A stretch of 64,000 nt of DNA, from contig NZ_CP108464.1 of assembly GCF_036226405.1 (NCBI RefSeq), positions 1,922,001-1,986,000 of the forward strand, read 5' to 3'. This DNA comes from Streptomyces sp. NBC_01260 (GTDB lineage Bacteria; Actinomycetota; Actinomycetes; Streptomycetales; Streptomycetaceae). Below, piece by piece: positions 45,530 to 54,530 of this stretch (its first letter is position 1; each line of letters begins with the position of its first letter). The translations under genes were made by a program, and so were the position numbers. The notes under the pieces are model-generated. The model saw nothing but the letters and a program-made list of their open reading frames with translations. It was not told the origin of the DNA and did no database searches.

Positions 45530-46870
45530 ATGACCGCTATTCCGCAGGAGCGCCGCGTCGTCACCGCCATTCCCGGCCCGAAGTCGGCGGAGCTGCAGGC
45601 CCGCCGCCTCGCGACGGTCGCCGCCGGTGTGGGCTCCACGCTGCCGGTGTTCACCGCCCGTGCCGGTGGCGGGATCATCGAGGACGTGGACGGCAACCGG
45701 CTGATCGACTTCGGCTCCGGTATCGCCGTGACGTCGGTGGGCGCCTCCGCCGAGGCCGTGGTGCGGCGCGCGTCCGCGCAGCTCGCCGACTTCACCCACA
45801 CCTGTTTCATGGTCACTCCGTACGAGGGCTACGTCGAGGTCTGTGAGCAGCTCGCCGAGCTGACGCCGGGCGACCACGCGAAGAAGTCGGCGCTGTTCAA
45901 CTCGGGCGCCGAGGCCGTCGAGAACGCGGTGAAGATCGCCCGTGCGTACACCAAGCGCACCGCCGTCGTCGTCTTCGACCACGGCTACCACGGCCGGACC
46001 AACCTCACGATGGCGCTGACGGCGAAGAACATGCCGTACAAGCAGGGCTTCGGCCCGTTCGCGCCCGAGGTCTACCGGGTGCCGGTGGCGTACGGCTACC
46101 GCTGGCCGACCGGTGCCGAGAACGCCGGTGCGGAGGCCTCCGCCCAGGCCATCGACCAGATCACCAAGCAGATCGGCGCGGACAACGTCGCCGCGATCAT
46201 CATCGAGCCGGTGCTCGGCGAGGGCGGGTTCATCGAGCCGGCCAAGGGCTTCCTCCCGGCGATCGCGCAGTTCGCCAAGGACAACGGCATCGTCTTCGTC
46301 GCCGACGAGATCCAGTCCGGCTTCTGCCGCACCGGCCAGTGGTTCGCCTGCGAGGACGAGGGCATCGTCCCCGACCTGATCACCACCGCCAAGGGCATCG
46401 CGGGCGGCCTCCCGCTCTCCGCGGTCACCGGCCGCGCCGAGATCATGGACGCCGCGCACTCCGGCGGCCTCGGCGGCACCTACGGCGGGAACCCGGTCGC
46501 CTGCGCCGGGGCCCTCGGCGCCATCGAGACGATGCGCGAGCTGGACCTGAACGGGAAGGCGAAGCGCATCGAGGAGGTCATGAAGGTCCGGCTCGCGCAG
46601 ATGCAGGCGAAGCTGCCGAACGGTGACCTCATCGGTGACATCCGGGGCCGCGGCGCGATGATCGCGATCGAGCTGGTGAAGTCCGGCACCAAGGACCCCA
46701 ACCCGGAGGTGGCCGGGCAGCTCGCCAAGGCCTGCCACGCCGAGGGTGTGCTGGTGCTCACCTGCGGCACGTACGGCAACGTCCTGCGCTTCCTGCCGCC
46801 GCTGGTGATCGGCGAGGACCTGCTGAACGAGGGCCTCGACGTGATCGAGCAGGCCTTCGCCACCGTCTGA
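45530..46870 (+). CDS. gabT: 4-aminobutyrate aminotransferase
   Basis: This 446-residue class III PLP aminotransferase converts 4-aminobutyrate and 2-oxoglutarate to succinate semialdehyde and glutamate. Motifs are LPVFTARAGGGIIEDVDGN, NSGAEAVENAVKIAR, IIEPVLGEGGFI, FVADEIQSGFCRTG and TTAKGIAGGLPLSAV, in which Lys288 holds the cofactor. The ATG at 45530 is preceded by CAGGAG. It completes GABA breakdown with an aldehyde dehydrogenase encoded 5 kb away. Confidence 0.95.
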   Translation: MTAIPQERRVVTAIPGPKSAELQARRLATVAAGVGSTLPVFTARAGGGIIEDVDGNRLIDFGSGIAVTSVGASAEAVVRRASAQLADFTHTCFMVTPYEGYVEVCEQLAELTPGDHAKKSALFNSGAEAVENAVKIARAYTKRTAVVVFDHGYHGRTNLTMALTAKNMPYKQGFGPFAPEVYRVPVAYGYRWPTGAENAGAEASAQAIDQITKQIGADNVAAIIIEPVLGEGGFIEPAKGFLPAIAQFAKDNGIVFVADEIQSGFCRTGQWFACEDEGIVPDLITTAKGIAGGLPLSAVTGRAEIMDAAHSGGLGGTYGGNPVACAGALGAIETMRELDLNGKAKRIEEVMKVRLAQMQAKLPNGDLIGDIRGRGAMIAIELVKSGTKDPNPEVAGQLAKACHAEGVLVLTCGTYGNVLRFLPPLVIGEDLLNEGLDVIEQAFATV

Positions 46871-47029
46871 GGCCCACTGGGTCCCGGAGCGGCCCAAAGC
46901 GGCGCGCGGCGTTTTCTCCGGGGATGACCGGCGCCCGCGTGAGGGCCTGTGAAGAAGGTGTGCGGGGGCGATGGCGGGATACCGTTCCCGCTGTCGGTCC
47001 CCCCATCGCCTGACGTACGGTTTCCGCAG

Positions 47030-47845
47030 ATGAGAGAAACACCCCGCCCGCAGGGGACTGCGGGCGATACCGGGTCGGAGCTCCCCCAGCGCCGTCCTGG
47101 TCGTGCCTTCGCGCACACCACTGGAGCCCCGGGCTCCGGAACTCCTCACCGATCGGATGGCCGCCCGCCCCACACCCCCCGGGGCGCGCGGCACGCCGGT
47201 CCGACCGTCCGTCCCGGAACAACCCCCCCTGTTCCGGGACGGACGGCTCTTCTCATTTCCGTGGTGTCGGGCCTGCTGGCCCTGTTCGCGCTCACCACCT
47301 GGCAGATCGCGGCCGACGGCCCGCTGCGCGGCCTCGACGAGCGCACCGGCCGGGCCCTCGTCGGTCACGGCCCGGCCCGGCTCACCGAATTCCTTGCCGA
47401 CCTCGGCAGTACGCAGGCCGCGCTTCCGGTGCTGGGCTGCGCGATCGTCTGGTCACTGGTGCGCGGCGCACGCCGGGAACCGTTCACCGCCGCGCTCACC
47501 ATGGCCGCGGTGCCGCTGCTCGTCGTCCCGCTCAAGGACTGGATCGCCCGCCCCGGGCCGCTGACCGACGCCACCGGCTACTACCCGTCGGGCCATGCGG
47601 CGACCGCCGCGGTGGCGTACGGGGCCGCGGCGCTGCTGCTCGCCCCGTATGTGAGGCGCCCATGGATGATGCCCGTCGCCGCCGTCCTGCTGACGGCGGC
47701 GACGGGCATCGGTCTGGTGCTGCGCGGCTATCACTGGCCGCTGGACGTGCTGGGCAGCTGGTTCCTGTGCGGGCTGCTGCTCCTCCCGCCGGTGCTCAGC
47801 CGCCGAAGTAGGCGTCGAAGTTCTTCGAGAACGCCCACTGGTTGA
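47030..47845 (+). CDS. PAP2 family phosphatase
   Basis: This integral membrane phosphatase has the PAP2 catalytic motifs KDWIARPGP, YYPSGHAATA and RGYHWPLDVLGSW, with five to six hydrophobic segments from about residue 75. The N-terminus before that is a Pro/Arg/Gly-rich tail. The start is uncertain: ATG at 47030 gives 271 residues and has a TACGGT element just upstream, fitting a near-leaderless transcript; GTG at 46949 (298 residues) has GAGGG upstream. Its 3' end overlaps the 3' end of the convergent chitinase gene by 50 bases. Lipid phosphate is the likely substrate. Confidence 0.85.
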   Translation: MRETPRPQGTAGDTGSELPQRRPGRAFAHTTGAPGSGTPHRSDGRPPHTPRGARHAGPTVRPGTTPPVPGRTALLISVVSGLLALFALTTWQIAADGPLRGLDERTGRALVGHGPARLTEFLADLGSTQAALPVLGCAIVWSLVRGARREPFTAALTMAAVPLLVVPLKDWIARPGPLTDATGYYPSGHAATAAVAYGAAALLLAPYVRRPWMMPVAAVLLTAATGIGLVLRGYHWPLDVLGSWFLCGLLLLPPVLSRRSRRRSSSRTPTG

Positions 47846-49625
47846 AGCGGTCCCAGTTGATCGACCAGGTCATCAGTCCGCGGAGTCCCGACCAGGTGCC
47901 GTGAGTGGCGTACGAGCCGCAGTCGGTCTTCTTCGTCAGGCAGTTCAACGCCTTGGTGACCTCGGCGGGCGAGGTGTGGCCGTTGCCCGCCTGCGTGGAG
48001 GCCGGCAGGCCGATCGAGACCTGGTCGGGGCGCAGGCCGGGGAAGACCTTGGTCTGGTCGCCCGCCACCGGGAAGCCGGTCAGCAGCATGTCGGTCATCG
48101 CGATATGGAAGTCGGCGCCGCCCATCGAGTGGTACTGGTTGTCCAGACCCATGATGGAGCCCGAGTTGTAGTCCTGGACGTGCAGCAGGGTGAGGTCGTC
48201 GCGCAGGGCGTGGATCACCGGGAGGTAGGCCCCGGCGCGCGGGTCCTGGCCGCCCCACGGGCCCGAGCCGTAGTACTGGTAGCCGAGCTGCACGAAGAAG
48301 GTCTCGGGGGCCATGGTGAGGACGAACTTGTCGCCGTACTTGGCCTTGAGGGTCTTCACCGCGGAGATCAGGTTGACGATGACCGGCGTGGTGGGGCTGC
48401 GGAAGTCGGTGTCGCCGGTGTTCAGCGAGAGCGAGTGGCCCTCGAAGTCGATGTCCAGTCCGTCCAGACCGTACTCGTCGATGATCTTGCTGACCGAGGA
48501 AACGAAGGTGTCACGGGCGGCGGTGGTGGCGAGCTGCACCTGTCCGTTCTGGCCGCCGATGGAGATCAGCACCTTCTTGCCCGCGGCCTGCTTGGCCTTG
48601 ATGGCCGCCTTGAACTCGGCCGCCGACTCGACGTTCGGGCACTCGGCGACCGGGCAGAGCGAGAAGCGGATGTCGCCCGAGGTGACGGAGGTCGGCTCAC
48701 CGAAGGCCAGGTCGATGACGTCCCAGGAGTCGGGCACGTCCGCCATCCGGGTGTAGCCGGAGCCGTTGGCGAAGCTGGAGTGCAGATAGCCGACGAGGGC
48801 GTGGGCCGGCAGGTCCGTGCCGCCGCCTCCCCCGCTGCTGCCGGTCTTGGTGGTGGCGGGCACCGCGGCGGACTTGGCGGACTCTCCCGCCGAGTTGGTG
48901 GCGGTGACCTGGAAGCTGTACGCGGTCGAGGCCGCGAGGCCCGTCACGGTCGCCGAGGTACCGGTGGCGGAGAGGACCTTCGTACCGCCCTGGTAGACGT
49001 TGTAGCCGGTGGCGCCCGCGACAGCCGTCCAGGACAGCGGGACCGAGGACGCGGTGGCCGTGCCGGCCTTGAGGCCCGCGGGTACCGCCGGGAGTGCGAC
49101 CGGATCACCGCCGGGGCCGATGAGGGTGAGGTCGTCGGCGTAGTAGGCGGGGATGCCGTACCAGCCGTGCGTGTAGACGCTCACCGAGGTGGTGGAAGCG
49201 CCGGTCCTGAACGTGGTGGTGAGCTGCTTCCAGGCCCCGGCGGACTGCGTCCAGGTGGACACGTCGGTCGTGCCGGTGCCCTCCGCACCCAGGTAGACGT
49301 AGCTGCCCTGCACCCAGGTGCTCAGCGTGTACGTGGAGCCGGGCTTGACCGTCACGGTCTGGGAGCACTTGGCGTAGTCGCTGCCGGCCGGGGTCGCCTT
49401 CAGCGCCGAGGTGCCGCCGTGCACGGGGGTGCTGACGGCGGCTCCACTGCCGCCCGAACAGCTCCAGCCGTCCAGGCCGGCCTCGAAGGTTCCGTTGCGC
49501 GCCAGATCGGCGTCGGCCGCCGCGGCGCTCGGCGCCGAGGCCGCCAGGCCGCCGGCGGCCAGCAGGGCCGCCGTGAATGCGGCCAGAAGTCCGGTAATGC
49601 GGGCGGGGGGTCCCGTGCGTTCCAC
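47796..49625 (-). CDS. Secreted chitinase, GH18 with carbohydrate-binding and FN3 domains
   Basis: This 609-residue exported enzyme has a signal peptide (ITGLLAAFTAALLAAGGLAASAP...AAAA) and a carbohydrate-binding module (about residues 40-165; LARNGTFEAGLDGWSCSGGSG). One FN3 domain follows (about 178-265; PAVPAGLKAGTATASSVPLSW), then a GH18 catalytic domain with the motif LDGLDIDFEGH, where Glu395 is the proton donor. It degrades chitin extracellularly. The GTG at 49625 has CGGAGG upstream. A chitinase-type operator lies in its promoter. Confidence 0.94.
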   Translation of the reverse strand: MERTGPPARITGLLAAFTAALLAAGGLAASAPSAAAADADLARNGTFEAGLDGWSCSGGSGAAVSTPVHGGTSALKATPAGSDYAKCSQTVTVKPGSTYTLSTWVQGSYVYLGAEGTGTTDVSTWTQSAGAWKQLTTTFRTGASTTSVSVYTHGWYGIPAYYADDLTLIGPGGDPVALPAVPAGLKAGTATASSVPLSWTAVAGATGYNVYQGGTKVLSATGTSATVTGLAASTAYSFQVTATNSAGESAKSAAVPATTKTGSSGGGGGTDLPAHALVGYLHSSFANGSGYTRMADVPDSWDVIDLAFGEPTSVTSGDIRFSLCPVAECPNVESAAEFKAAIKAKQAAGKKVLISIGGQNGQVQLATTAARDTFVSSVSKIIDEYGLDGLDIDFEGHSLSLNTGDTDFRSPTTPVIVNLISAVKTLKAKYGDKFVLTMAPETFFVQLGYQYYGSGPWGGQDPRAGAYLPVIHALRDDLTLLHVQDYNSGSIMGLDNQYHSMGGADFHIAMTDMLLTGFPVAGDQTKVFPGLRPDQVSIGLPASTQAGNGHTSPAEVTKALNCLTKKTDCGSYATHGTWSGLRGLMTWSINWDRFNQWAFSKNFDAYFGG

Positions 49626-49665
49626 AACGGCCTCCGTGCAGGGGGGAATTGAGTGTGGCGCGCAC

Positions 49666-49694
49666 AACATGGTCCAGACCAATCCGGTTGTCAA
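49666..49694 (-). promoter_or_regulatory. Chitinase promoter with DasR-type operator
   Basis: On the minus strand TTGACA (49689-49694) and CATGTT (49666-49671) are spaced 17 bases, fitting -35 and -10. Between them lies the 12-base palindrome TGGTCCAGACCA (49670-49681), which matches the element found in Streptomyces chitinase promoters and the DasR binding site. This predicts induction by chitin breakdown products or GlcN-6-P. Confidence 0.75.
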
Positions 49695-50000
49695 GACCTC
49701 TGGCACCCGTCCGCCTCATCAATGTCCCCCGCAGCGACCCCTCCCGCGGCCTCGTGCATCGCGAGTTCCAGCAGCGTGGGGTCGGTGAGTGTGCCCGATC
49801 CGTCGGGCGGGATCAGCCAGCGCATCCCACCGGCGGCCCGCCCCGGGTAGGGCACCACGATCTCCCCGGAAGAATCAGCACGTCCCAGCGCCGGCCGGCG
49901 GGAAGGAGCGCGATCCCCGCGGATTGCGCTCCCACTCCCACCGACAGGCGCCGGGGTCCGGTGCCACCGACACAAGCCACTCGACCGCTGCCCTGACCCC
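49691..50000 (-). pseudogene. Remnant of a small Streptomyces protein, shortened and frameshifted
   Basis: Two coding-looking blocks abut at 49864 in different frames: RRLSVGVGAQSAGIALLPAGRRWDVLILPG (49956-49864) and EIVVPYPGRAAGGMRWLIPPDGSG...LLELAMHEAA (49864-49691). I recall both blocks, 60-70 residues apart, in a small Streptomyces protein family, so an internal deletion plus frameshift is likely. The third-position GC is coding-like. The rest of the gap 49626-50168 contains the chitinase promoter and the terminator below. Confidence 0.5.
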
Positions 50001-50011
50001 CGAGCCAGCCA

Positions 50012-50078
50012 TGACCCGCCTCCGTTCCGTATCGCACCGGCAGGGAGTTGCCGGTGCGATACGGGAGAGAGCGGGTCA
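50012..50078 (-). terminator. Long hairpin downstream of the oxidoreductase gene
   Basis: A 16-pair inner stem (CCGTATCGCACCGGCA at 50027-50042 and its complement at 50049-50064) is extended outward by TGACCCGC/GCGGGTCA (50012-50019 and 50071-50078). It lies about 90 bases past the oxidoreductase stop and would terminate the polyamine operon. Confidence 0.7.
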
Positions 50079-50168
50079 GGGCCGATCCATGACGCGGGTT
50101 CGGCTACCAACCGGTAGTGAACTGGGTCACGGTGGGCCGGCCGGGGGGCGCCGCAGGTCGCGGGCGGC

Positions 50169-51584
50169 TCAGCTGTCGAAGCCGAGCCCCATCCGGTCCA
50201 TCGTCCGCAGCCACAGATTGCGGTGGCCGCCGTTGTCGTCGGCCCTGGCCAGGGAGCGCTTCGTCAGCTCGATGCCGGCCCAGGCGAGCGGCTCCGGCGG
50301 AAACGGCATCGGCTTGGTGCGCACCATCTCCAGCGTGGTCCGCTCCGTCCGCTCGCCGGCGAGGAGGTCGAGCATCACATCGGCGCCGAACCGGGTGGCT
50401 CCGACGCCGAGTCCGGTGTATCCGGCGGCATAGGCGACCCGGCCCTGATGGGCCGTACCGAAGAATGCGGAGAATCGGGAGCAGGTGTCGATCGCACCGC
50501 CCCAGGCATGACTGAAACGCACTCCCGCCAATTGCGGGAAGCATTCGAAGAACTGCCCGGCGAGCTTCAGGAACGTTTCCGGCCGCTGGTCGAGATCGGC
50601 GCTGAGCCGGCCCCCGTACGGATAGATCGCGTCGTATCCGCCCCACAGGATCCGGTTGTCGGCGGAGAGCCGGAAGTAATGGAACTGGTTGGCGCTGTCC
50701 CCCAGCCCCTGCCGGTTCTTCCAGCCGATGGCGGCGAGCTGGTCGGCGGTCAGCGGCTCCGTCATCAGTGCGTAGTCGTAGACCGGGACGGTGTAAGGGC
50801 GCACCCGCTTCACGAGCGACGGGAAGATGTTCGTGCCGAGGGCGACGCGGCGGGCGAGCACCTTTCCGTACGGGGTGCGGACCGCCATTCCGGTTCCGGT
50901 TCTGACCAGCTCCAGGCCGCGGGTGTGCTCGTAGATCCGTACACCCAGGTCGAGACAGGCCTGCTTGAGGCCCCAGGCCAGCTTGGCGGGGTGCAGCATC
51001 GCGACGCCGCGGCGGTCCCAGAGGCCGCCCAGGAATGTCGGTGAGTCGACATGGGCGCGCAGCGCGTCGCCGTCGAGGAACTCGACCCCGTCGAAGCCGC
51101 GCCGCTCCAGCTCCTGGTGCCATTCCCGCAGCTCTTCGAGCTGGTGGGGCTGGGTGGCGACATCGATTTCACCGGTGCGCTCGAACTCGCAGTCGATGCC
51201 GTAGCGGGCGACCGCCTCCTCGATGGCGTCGAGGTTGCGCTCCCCCAGCTCCTCCAGCTTCTTGATCTCGTCGGGCCAGCGCTCCAGCCCGTTGGGCAGG
51301 CCGTGGGTGAGGGAGGCGGCACAGAATCCGCCGTTGCGGCCCGAGGCGGCCCAGCCCGTCTCGTGCCCCTCGATCAGTACGACATCGCGTTCCGGTTCGC
51401 GCTCCTTGGCGAGCAGCGCGGTCCACAGTCCGCTGTAGCCGGCGCCGATGACGAGGAGATCGCAGTGCTCGTCGCCGGTGAGCGCGGGAAGCGCCTCGGG
51501 CCTGCCGGGGTCGTCCAGCCAGAACGAGAGCGGCTTCGCGTCGGCGAGTGACTGGGCGGCGGTGCTCATGGCAACTGGGGCCAT
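50169..51584 (-). CDS. FAD-dependent amine oxidoreductase, PuuB-like (gamma-glutamylpolyamine oxidase)
   Basis: This 471-residue DAO-family flavoprotein starts with an FAD-binding motif (DLLVIGAGYSGLWTALL) and has GWAASGRNGGFC, ALGTNIFPSLVK and the C-terminal GYTGLGVGATRFGADVMLDLLAG. Location as the last gene of a polyamine-transporter operon points to oxidation of gamma-glutamylputrescine or related amines to aldehydes, as in the Puu pathway. No PuuA-like ligase is in the window. The ATG at 51584 has GAAGGAG nine bases upstream. Confidence 0.85.
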   Translation of the reverse strand: MAPVAMSTAAQSLADAKPLSFWLDDPGRPEALPALTGDEHCDLLVIGAGYSGLWTALLAKEREPERDVVLIEGHETGWAASGRNGGFCAASLTHGLPNGLERWPDEIKKLEELGERNLDAIEEAVARYGIDCEFERTGEIDVATQPHQLEELREWHQELERRGFDGVEFLDGDALRAHVDSPTFLGGLWDRRGVAMLHPAKLAWGLKQACLDLGVRIYEHTRGLELVRTGTGMAVRTPYGKVLARRVALGTNIFPSLVKRVRPYTVPVYDYALMTEPLTADQLAAIGWKNRQGLGDSANQFHYFRLSADNRILWGGYDAIYPYGGRLSADLDQRPETFLKLAGQFFECFPQLAGVRFSHAWGGAIDTCSRFSAFFGTAHQGRVAYAAGYTGLGVGATRFGADVMLDLLAGERTERTTLEMVRTKPMPFPPEPLAWAGIELTKRSLARADDNGGHRNLWLRTMDRMGLGFDS

Positions 51585-51607
51585 GGTTTCCAACTCCTTC
51601 GGGACTT

Positions 51608-52411
51608 TCAGGGTCGTGCGCTGTTCTTACGCCGGTTCGCGATCAGCTGGCCGGCGAGAACCACCAGTACCGCAATGATGAACATTGCCGTACCGATGAC
51701 GTTGATCTGCACGGGCGTGCCGCGCTGTGCCGAGCCCCAGACGAACATGGGGAAGGTCACGGTCGAGCCCGCGTTGAAATTGGTGATGATGAAATCGTCG
51801 AAGGAGAGCGCGAATGCGAGCAGCGCTCCCGCGGCGATTCCGGGGGCGGCGATCGGCAGGGTCACCCGTACGAAGGTCTGTACCGGCCCGGCGTACAGAT
51901 CGCGCGCCGCCTCCTCCAGCCTGGGGTCCATCGACATGACCCGCGCCTTGACCGCCGTCACGACGAAGCTGAGGCAGAACATGATGTGCGCGATGAGGAT
52001 CGTCCAGAAGCCCAGCTGCGCGCCCATGTTGAGGAACAGCGTGAGCAGCGACGCGGCCATGACGACCTCGGGCATCGCCATCGGCAGGAAGATCAGCGAG
52101 TTGATCGCGCCGCGCGCCCGGAAGCGGTAGCGGACCAGGGCGAACGCGATCATCGTGCCGAGCACGGTCGCGCCGACCGTGGCCCAGAAGGCGATCTGGA
52201 GGGAGAGCGAGAGCGAGCCGCACATGTCGGCCACGCCGCAGGGGTCCTTCCAGGCATCCACCGAGAAGCGCTGCCAGGAGTAGTTGAACCGCCCGTTGGG
52301 CTTGTTGAAGGAGAACACCATCACGACGATGTTCGGAAGGATCATGTAGGCGAGGGTCAGCAGACCCGCGATGACGATGATATGGCGTCGCAGCCAGCGC
52401 AGTACGGGCAT
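51608..52411 (-). CDS. potC: Polyamine ABC transporter permease, PotC type
   Basis: This 267-residue membrane permease has six hydrophobic segments and the typical PotC features (NKPNGRFNYSW after helix 1, EEAARDLYAGPVQTFVRVTLP EAA loop, FALSFDDFIITNFN). It overlaps the PotB stop by one base and lies 23 bases upstream of the oxidoreductase gene. It imports spermidine/putrescine together with PotB. Confidence 0.92.
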   Translation of the reverse strand: MPVLRWLRRHIIVIAGLLTLAYMILPNIVVMVFSFNKPNGRFNYSWQRFSVDAWKDPCGVADMCGSLSLSLQIAFWATVGATVLGTMIAFALVRYRFRARGAINSLIFLPMAMPEVVMAASLLTLFLNMGAQLGFWTILIAHIMFCLSFVVTAVKARVMSMDPRLEEAARDLYAGPVQTFVRVTLPIAAPGIAAGALLAFALSFDDFIITNFNAGSTVTFPMFVWGSAQRGTPVQINVIGTAMFIIAVLVVLAGQLIANRRKNSARP

Positions 52412-53337
52412 CAGACCAGGTCCTCCGTCCCGGAGCGGCGGATGTAGAGGGAGACCGCGATCAGGACGACCGCCATGAGGATGAAGGAGAGCGCGGCCGC
52501 CGTCGGATAGTCGAGGACGCGCAGGAACTGGGTCTGGATCACGCTGCCGACCATCTTGGTGTCGGTGGAGCCGAGCAGTTCCGCGTTCACGTAGTCACCG
52601 CTGGCCGGGATGAAGGTCAGCAGGGTGCCGGAGACCACGCCCGGCATGGAGAGCGGGAACGTCACCTTGCGGAAGGTGGTGGCGGGGGTGGCGTACAGGT
52701 CCCCGGCCGCCTCGTGCAGCCGGCCGTCGATCCGCTCGAGCGAGGTGTAGAGCGGCAGGATCATGAACGGCAGGAAGTTGTACGTGAGACCGCAGACCAC
52801 CGCCATCGGCGTGGCCAGCACCCGGTTGGACTCGGTCCAGCCGAGCCAGCTGGTGACGTCCAGGACGTGCAGGGTGTTCAGTACGTCGACGACCGCGCCG
52901 CCGTCCGCGAGGATCGTCTTCCAGGCGAGCGTACGGATCAGGAAGCTGGTGAAGAACGGTGCGATGACCAGCACCAGCACCAGGTTGCGCCAGCGGCCGG
53001 CCTTGAACGCGATGAGGTAGGCGAGCGGGTAGCCGAGCAGCAGGCACAGGATCGTCGCGGTGCCCGCGTACAGCAGGGACCGGATGAACTGCGGGTAGTA
53101 GTCGGTCAGCGCGTCCCAGTACGTCTGGAAGTGCCAGGTGACCTCGAACCCCTTCTCCAGGGATCCGGTCTGTACGGAGGTCGACCCCTGGTAGATCAGT
53201 GGCAGCGCGAAGAAGACGACGAGCCACAGGATGCCGGGGAGCAGCAGCCAGTAGGGGACGAGGCGCTTGCGGGTGGAGGGCTTGCGCGTCTTCGGCTCCT
53301 CGACGGGAGCGGGCGGCGCCTCCTGGGTGACGCTCAC
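52411..53337 (-). CDS. potB: Polyamine ABC transporter permease, PotB type
   Basis: This 308-residue permease has a Pro-rich N-terminal tail, six helices and the EAA loop EAAGDLYATPATTFRKVTFP with the family block FIPASGDYVNAELLG. The GTG at 53337 (VSVTQEAPPAP) overlaps the PotA stop by four bases; the longer open frame upstream is only a shadow of the potA and potD genes. It forms the import pore with PotC. Confidence 0.92.
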   Translation of the reverse strand: MSVTQEAPPAPVEEPKTRKPSTRKRLVPYWLLLPGILWLVVFFALPLIYQGSTSVQTGSLEKGFEVTWHFQTYWDALTDYYPQFIRSLLYAGTATILCLLLGYPLAYLIAFKAGRWRNLVLVLVIAPFFTSFLIRTLAWKTILADGGAVVDVLNTLHVLDVTSWLGWTESNRVLATPMAVVCGLTYNFLPFMILPLYTSLERIDGRLHEAAGDLYATPATTFRKVTFPLSMPGVVSGTLLTFIPASGDYVNAELLGSTDTKMVGSVIQTQFLRVLDYPTAAALSFILMAVVLIAVSLYIRRSGTEDLV

Positions 53338-54482
53338 GCCGCGTCCTCCACCGTCTCCACGCCGGCGTCGATGTCCTGGGTGGCGTCCAGGCCGAAGGTG
53401 TGCGCCGGGTTCCAGTGCAGGACGACCTCGGCACCGGCGGTGAGCCCCGCGCGCCGATCGACGTTCTGCTCGTACACATGGAGCGCCTTGCCGGCCGGGC
53501 TCTCCACCACGTACTGCGTGGAGACGCCGATGAAGCTGGAGTCGACGATCCGTCCGGTGACCCGGTTGCGGCCCTCCGCTATCGCGTCCGCGTCGTCGCG
53601 GTGCGCGAGGGAGATCTTCTCGGGGCGGATGCCGAGCAGCAGCTTGCCGCCGTTCGCGGTCGGCGCCGGACAGCGGCCGGTGGGCAGCCGCAGCTTCCCG
53701 CCGCCGGCCGATACGACGATGTCGGTGCCGGTGGAGACGACTTCGCCCTCGATGAGGTTCGAGGTGCCGAGGAAGTTGGCGACGAACGTCGTCCTCGGGT
53801 TCTCGTAGAGATCGGCGGGGTCGCCCAGCTGCTCGACCCGGCCGCCGTTCATCACCGCGACGGTGTCGGCCATGGTCATGGCCTCCTCCTGGTCGTGGGT
53901 GACATGGACGAACGTGATGCCGACCTCGGTCTGGATGCGCTTGAGTTCCAGCTGCATCTGGCGGCGCAGCTTGAGGTCGAGGGCGCCGAGCGGCTCGTCG
54001 AGGAGCAGCACCTGCGGGTGGTTGATCAGGGCGCGGGCGACGGCGACGCGCTGTTGCTGGCCGCCGGAGAGCTGGTGCGGTTTGCGCCGGGCGAAGTCGC
54101 CGAGCTGGACGAGCTCCAGCATGTCGTCGACCTGCTTCTTGACCGACTTGATGCCGCGCCGGCGCAGTCCGAAGGCGACGTTCTCCGTGATGTCGAGGTG
54201 CGGGAAGAGCGCGTAGCTCTGGAAGACCGTGTTGACGGGCCGCTTGTACGGGGGGAGGTCGGTGATGTCCCGGCCGCCGAGCGAAACGGTGCCGGTGGTG
54301 GCCTCCTCCAGACCCGCGATCATCCGCAGGGTGGTGGTCTTGCCGCAGCCGGACGCGCCGAGCAGCGCGAAGAAGGAGCCCTGCGGGACGGTCAGATCGA
54401 GCGGTTGGACGGCGGCGAAGGAGCCGTACGTCTTGCTGATCCCGGTGAGGCGGACATCGCCGCCTGTCTGCTGCTGTGTCAT
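53334..54482 (-). CDS. potA: Polyamine ABC transporter ATPase, PotA
   Basis: This 382-residue ATPase has Walker A GASGCGKTT, signature LSGGQQQRV, Walker B VLLLDEPLGALD and a C-terminal TOBE domain (RPEKISLAHRDDADAIAEGRNRVTGRI). It is translationally coupled to potB and lies 48 bases downstream of the binding-protein gene, completing a spermidine/putrescine importer. Confidence 0.94.
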   Translation of the reverse strand: MTQQQTGGDVRLTGISKTYGSFAAVQPLDLTVPQGSFFALLGASGCGKTTTLRMIAGLEEATTGTVSLGGRDITDLPPYKRPVNTVFQSYALFPHLDITENVAFGLRRRGIKSVKKQVDDMLELVQLGDFARRKPHQLSGGQQQRVAVARALINHPQVLLLDEPLGALDLKLRRQMQLELKRIQTEVGITFVHVTHDQEEAMTMADTVAVMNGGRVEQLGDPADLYENPRTTFVANFLGTSNLIEGEVVSTGTDIVVSAGGGKLRLPTGRCPAPTANGGKLLLGIRPEKISLAHRDDADAIAEGRNRVTGRIVDSSFIGVSTQYVVESPAGKALHVYEQNVDRRAGLTAGAEVVLHWNPAHTFGLDATQDIDAGVETVEDAA

Positions 54483-54530
54483 GGATCGCAGTCCCAGTGG
54501 TGTCAGAGATCAGGGGGGGAGGGCGTGGCG

